Shown here: positions 61,730 to 64,000 of the stretch, one piece after another | How the letters are laid out: each line of letters opens with the position of its first letter | Position numbering within the stretch: position 1 is the first letter of the stretch | The notes under the pieces: generated by a model | Databases searched by the model: none | Told to the model about the DNA's origin: nothing | Seen by the model: the letters and a program-made list of their open reading frames with translations, nothing else | Program-made: the position numbers and the translations under genes | DNA from: JBEIHX01 sp040381075 | GTDB taxonomy: Bacteria; Pseudomonadota; Alphaproteobacteria; Caulobacterales; Aquidulcibacteraceae | Length of the DNA: 64,000 nt | Direction of reading: 5' to 3' | Assembly (NCBI GenBank): GCA_040381075.1 | Contig: JBEIHX010000013.1 | Coordinates: 1 to 64,000, forward strand

Positions 61730-62584
61730 TCAGGGCTTGGGCGGGCTTCGCGCCGTCACTTCGTCGCGCGCGCCTGAGATGGCGCGCCAGACGCCGAGCG
61801 CCTGGGCGGTGGCGGCCACATCATGCACCCGCACCACGGCTGCGCCCGCCTGCGCCGCCCACAGGGCGGCGGCGAGCGAGCCGCCGAGGCGGGCATCAGG
61901 CGGCGCGTCGCGATCAATCCGGGCGATGAAGCTTTTGCGCGAAGCGCCGACGACGAGCGCGCGGCCGAACACGGCGAAGTCGCTCAGACCTCGCATCAGA
62001 AGGAGGTTGTGCTCCAGCGTCTTGCCAAAGCCGATGCCGGGGTCGAGCCAAAGATTTGCCGGTTTCACGCCGGCCTCGACAGCGGCGCCGATCCGCTGGC
62101 TGAAGAAATCCGTTACCGCGCGCGTGACCGGAATGGCATAATGGGGGTCCGACTGCATGGTCCGCGGCTCGCCGAGCATATGCATCAGGATGACGGGCGC
62201 ATCGATCGCAGCCGCGACCGCGAGGCTTTCGGGGGAATGGCGCAGAGCGGTCACGTCGTTCCAGATGTCGGCGCCGGCGTCAAAAGCGGCGCGGGCGACG
62301 CGTGGCTTCATGGTGTCTATGGAGATCGCAACCGCAGAGCGGCTGCGCACGGCGCGCACAACTGGCAGCACGCGACGCAATTCTTCGTCCTCGTCCACTG
62401 GCGTCGCGCCTGGCCGGGTTGACTCCCCGCCGATGTCCAGGATGTCTGCTCCCTCGCTTTCCAGGCGGGCGGCCGCGTCGATCGCCGCACCCGGGTCGAG
62501 GCAGCGTCCGCCGTCGGAAAATGAATCGGGCGTGATGTTCAAGACGCCCATAACGAGCGGTCGGTCGGTGCGGATCAGGGCCAT
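61730..62584 (-). CDS. folP: Dihydropteroate synthase
   Basis: The product has 284 residues. MGVLNITPDSFSDGG, ADILDIGGESTRPGATPVDEDEE, ISIDTMKPRVARAAFDAGADIWNDVTAL, VILMHMLGEPRTMQSDPHY, LDPGIGFGKTLEHNL and GASRKSFIARI cover all family motifs. It condenses p-aminobenzoate with the pterin diphosphate in folate synthesis and is the sulfonamide target. No other folate gene is adjacent. Upstream lies a 13-bp tandem array. Confidence 0.97.
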   Translation of the reverse strand: MALIRTDRPLVMGVLNITPDSFSDGGRCLDPGAAIDAAARLESEGADILDIGGESTRPGATPVDEDEELRRVLPVVRAVRSRSAVAISIDTMKPRVARAAFDAGADIWNDVTALRHSPESLAVAAAIDAPVILMHMLGEPRTMQSDPHYAIPVTRAVTDFFSQRIGAAVEAGVKPANLWLDPGIGFGKTLEHNLLLMRGLSDFAVFGRALVVGASRKSFIARIDRDAPPDARLGGSLAAALWAAQAGAAVVRVHDVAATAQALGVWRAISGARDEVTARSPPKP

Positions 62585-62652
62585 GTCAGCGCTTCAGGGT
62601 TCAGGTGTTGGTCGGACGTCCCCGCCGAGCCTCCGGCCAGACCGGCCCGCCA

Positions 62653-62743
62653 GGGCATTCCGCCGGAGCATTCCGCCAGAGCATTCCGCCAGAGCATTCC
62701 GCCAGAGCATTCCGCCAGAGCATTCCGCCAGAGCATTCCGCCA
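62653..62743. repeat. 13-bp tandem array x7 upstream of folP
   Basis: Unit gagcattccgcca, six exact copies preceded by gggcattccgccg. This is the largest perfect array in the window and lies 68 bases upstream of the folP start. Confidence 0.95.
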
Positions 62744-62808
62744 GGGCATCCATGTGCGGGCGTCCGGCAGTGGGCGCCGCCAGGCGGTTGACCGGGGCTC
62801 CCGTCGAG

Positions 62809-62853
62809 GGGCCTGCTGGGGAAGGGCCTGCTGGGGAAGGGCCTGCTGTGGAA
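62809..62853. repeat. 15-bp tandem array x3
   Basis: Unit gggcctgctggggaa, two exact copies and one with a T change. Confidence 0.92.
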
Positions 62854-63033
62854 CGGTATCATGTGGAAGGAGGGATGACGGCTTCGGACCCGCGGGCGCC
62901 ACGGTTAGGCCGGTCGCATGACAAACGCAAGCCAGGGGCGAGCCGGGGTCCCGCCATGGCCAGGCCAGCGCTGCGGCAGAGCAAAGTCGCATGCCCGCTG
63001 CGTCTGGGGCGCCGACGGCGTCCGCAGGCGCCC

Positions 63034-64000
63034 TCAGCTGCGCCAGCGCAGGATCCGCGGCTCGATTGGATTTGCGAACTCCCGCCCTGCGGCGCGACTG
63101 TCCGACCACTCCCGCTTGAGACGGTGGTACCATTTCGCCTGCACGTCGATGTCGTCGATCCACAGCAGCGCGGGCTGGTGTCGCAGGCCCTCGCTCTGCA
63201 GATCCACCATGCGACCGTCCTGGTCCAGGAAGACGCCCGCGGCGGCGCGCAGGATCGGTTTGAGGAGCGACAGCCAAGGCGCGCCGGACCAGTATGTGAT
63301 CTGCGTGATCCGTGTGGCGTCTGCGCCTTCCGGTGTCAGGCAGGTCAATGTGAAGACGCGCGCCCCGCCCGCCTCGATCAGTTCCCAGCGATAACCTGGA
63401 AGCCTGAACACGATCTCTGTTGAGGGCCTGGCGCCGAGGATCGCGTAACCGAGAGAGTTTCCGCTCGGTTGATGCTTCGCCATCGCCCACCCGAATTCGC
63501 GCGGTTCGAAGGCCTTCGCCTTCTCCCGCTTCCTGGCGCTCGGCGGCCGCCACCACCACTGCGAATGCACGTAGGGCACATGCGCGGGATCCATCAGTCC
63601 GACAACGGCGTGGTCCATGTGAGACCGGAAAACCCGGCTGACGATGAAGCGCGGGCGCCCCGGGGCGTCCGGGAATTCCGGCGGCGGAAGGCCCGGCGCG
63701 CCCTCGAACCGGGGATCGGCGGCGATGAACACAAAAATCATGCCCTGGCGCTCGACCACGGGATAGCTGCGCACCCGGATCCGCCCCGGTTCATAGGGTT
63801 GGCCCTCGACAAGGCTGGGGATGTGCCTGCACTGCCCGTCGCCGCCGAAGCGCCAGCCGTGATAGGGACACTCCACGCTGGTTTGACCAGCCTCCCGGAC
63901 CTGCCGCCCGGCAGACAGCGGCGCAGCGCGGTGCGGGCAGATATCGCGGATCGCAAATACGCCGCCCGTCGCATCGCGCCCGACCAGAACGGGCTCGTGC
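63034..64000 (-). CDS. Rieske non-heme iron aromatic ring-hydroxylating oxygenase (5' end outside window)
   Basis: The frame is open to the window edge, so the N-terminus is missing; at least 322 codons are present. The Rieske 2Fe-2S motif is CPHRAAPLSAG...VECPYHGWRFGGDGQC (Cys-Pro-His, then Cys-Pro-Tyr-His). The catalytic domain has the DxxHxxxxH-type iron site in HMDHAVVGLMDPAHVPYVHSQWWW. This is the pattern of the VanA/PaO-like oxygenase alpha subunits; the substrate (aromatic or chlorophyll-like) cannot be told. The reductase partner would lie outside the window. Confidence 0.88.
   Translation of the reverse strand, partial: HEPVLVGRDATGGVFAIRDICPHRAAPLSAGRQVREAGQTSVECPYHGWRFGGDGQCRHIPSLVEGQPYEPGRIRVRSYPVVERQGMIFVFIAADPRFEGAPGLPPPEFPDAPGRPRFIVSRVFRSHMDHAVVGLMDPAHVPYVHSQWWWRPPSARKREKAKAFEPREFGWAMAKHQPSGNSLGYAILGARPSTEIVFRLPGYRWELIEAGGARVFTLTCLTPEGADATRITQITYWSGAPWLSLLKPILRAAAGVFLDQDGRMVDLQSEGLRHQPALLWIDDIDVQAKWYHRLKREWSDSRAAGREFANPIEPRILRWRS

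Larger units (their letters stand above)
62585..63033. other. 449-base gap with two tandem arrays, no gene seen
   Basis: Between folP and the Rieske oxygenase gene. It holds the arrays at 62653 and 62809 and no supported gene. The folP promoter must lie within or beyond the 13-bp array. Confidence 0.65.

Noticed and set aside
62653..62743. Regular arrays considered as CRISPR repeats
   Set aside because: Units are only 13-16 bp with no spacers and no cas genes nearby.

Overview
The window is a dense, high-GC stretch of chromosome from an alphaproteobacterium, most likely a dimorphic Caulobacterales/Maricaulales (Hyphomonadaceae-like) organism. The main evidence is a DivL-type pseudokinase with tyrosine at the phospho-acceptor position, CtrA-like boxes and a GANTC site in front of it, a DUF1150 protein, a two-domain dCTP deaminase and a histone-H1-like Lys/Ala/Pro-rich protein. 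I see no rRNA, tRNA, CRISPR array, prophage or intact insertion sequence.

Layout. 0-6 kb: the end of a Sel1-repeat protein, then a minus-strand cluster ptsN-hpf-rpoN-lptB-lptA-lptC (nitrogen PTS/sigma-54 control plus LPS transport). 6-23 kb: four peptidases (two S9 oligopeptidase-like, an M16 lipoprotein, an M48 membrane protease) around two coupled GST-like genes, a Tic22-like exported protein, AlkB, dnaK-dnaJ behind a probable heat-shock promoter, and a DUF898 membrane protein. 23-33 kb: a small HTH/coiled-coil protein, a four-helix membrane protein, two GT2 and one GT39 glycosyltransferase, thrS-yidD, a 23S pseudouridine synthase coupled to an alpha/beta hydrolase, and a glycine-zipper lipoprotein. 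33-45 kb: a signalling block with DUF1150, an HPt-EAL protein split by a frameshift from a hybrid histidine kinase, a TadG-like pilus protein, a REC-histidine kinase, a cyclophilin, an ABC1 kinase, a sigma-54-activating response regulator and a YqhA-type membrane protein. 45-52 kb: gpmA with a RibD-type deaminase, the H1-like protein, kdsD, a transaldolase-like aldolase and ugd (sugar and envelope precursor metabolism). 52-64 kb: ETF-ubiquinone oxidoreductase, divL, an EI24-like membrane protein, dCTP deaminase, a DUF6491 protein, a MarR regulator with an H1-like tail, a NUDIX hydrolase, a decayed IS5-type transposase remnant, folP and the 3' part of a Rieske oxygenase.

The most unusual property is spread over the whole window. 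Many gene boundaries carry a short direct tandem array of a different sequence, and I located about 30. Periods run from 9 to 22 bp, mostly 13-16 bp, with 2-7 copies. The arrays share no common unit. Periods of 13, 14, 16 and 17 bp appear only outside genes, while arrays inside reading frames have periods of 12, 15, 18 or 21 bp and keep frame. Some arrays hold start codons (an S9 peptidase), stop codons (the ABC1 kinase, ugd), N-terminal peptide repeats (ETF-QO, the hydrolase) or an interdomain linker (kinase/HPt-EAL). This looks like a very active local duplication process shaping gene ends. The sequence cannot show whether it is neutral slippage or something regulated.
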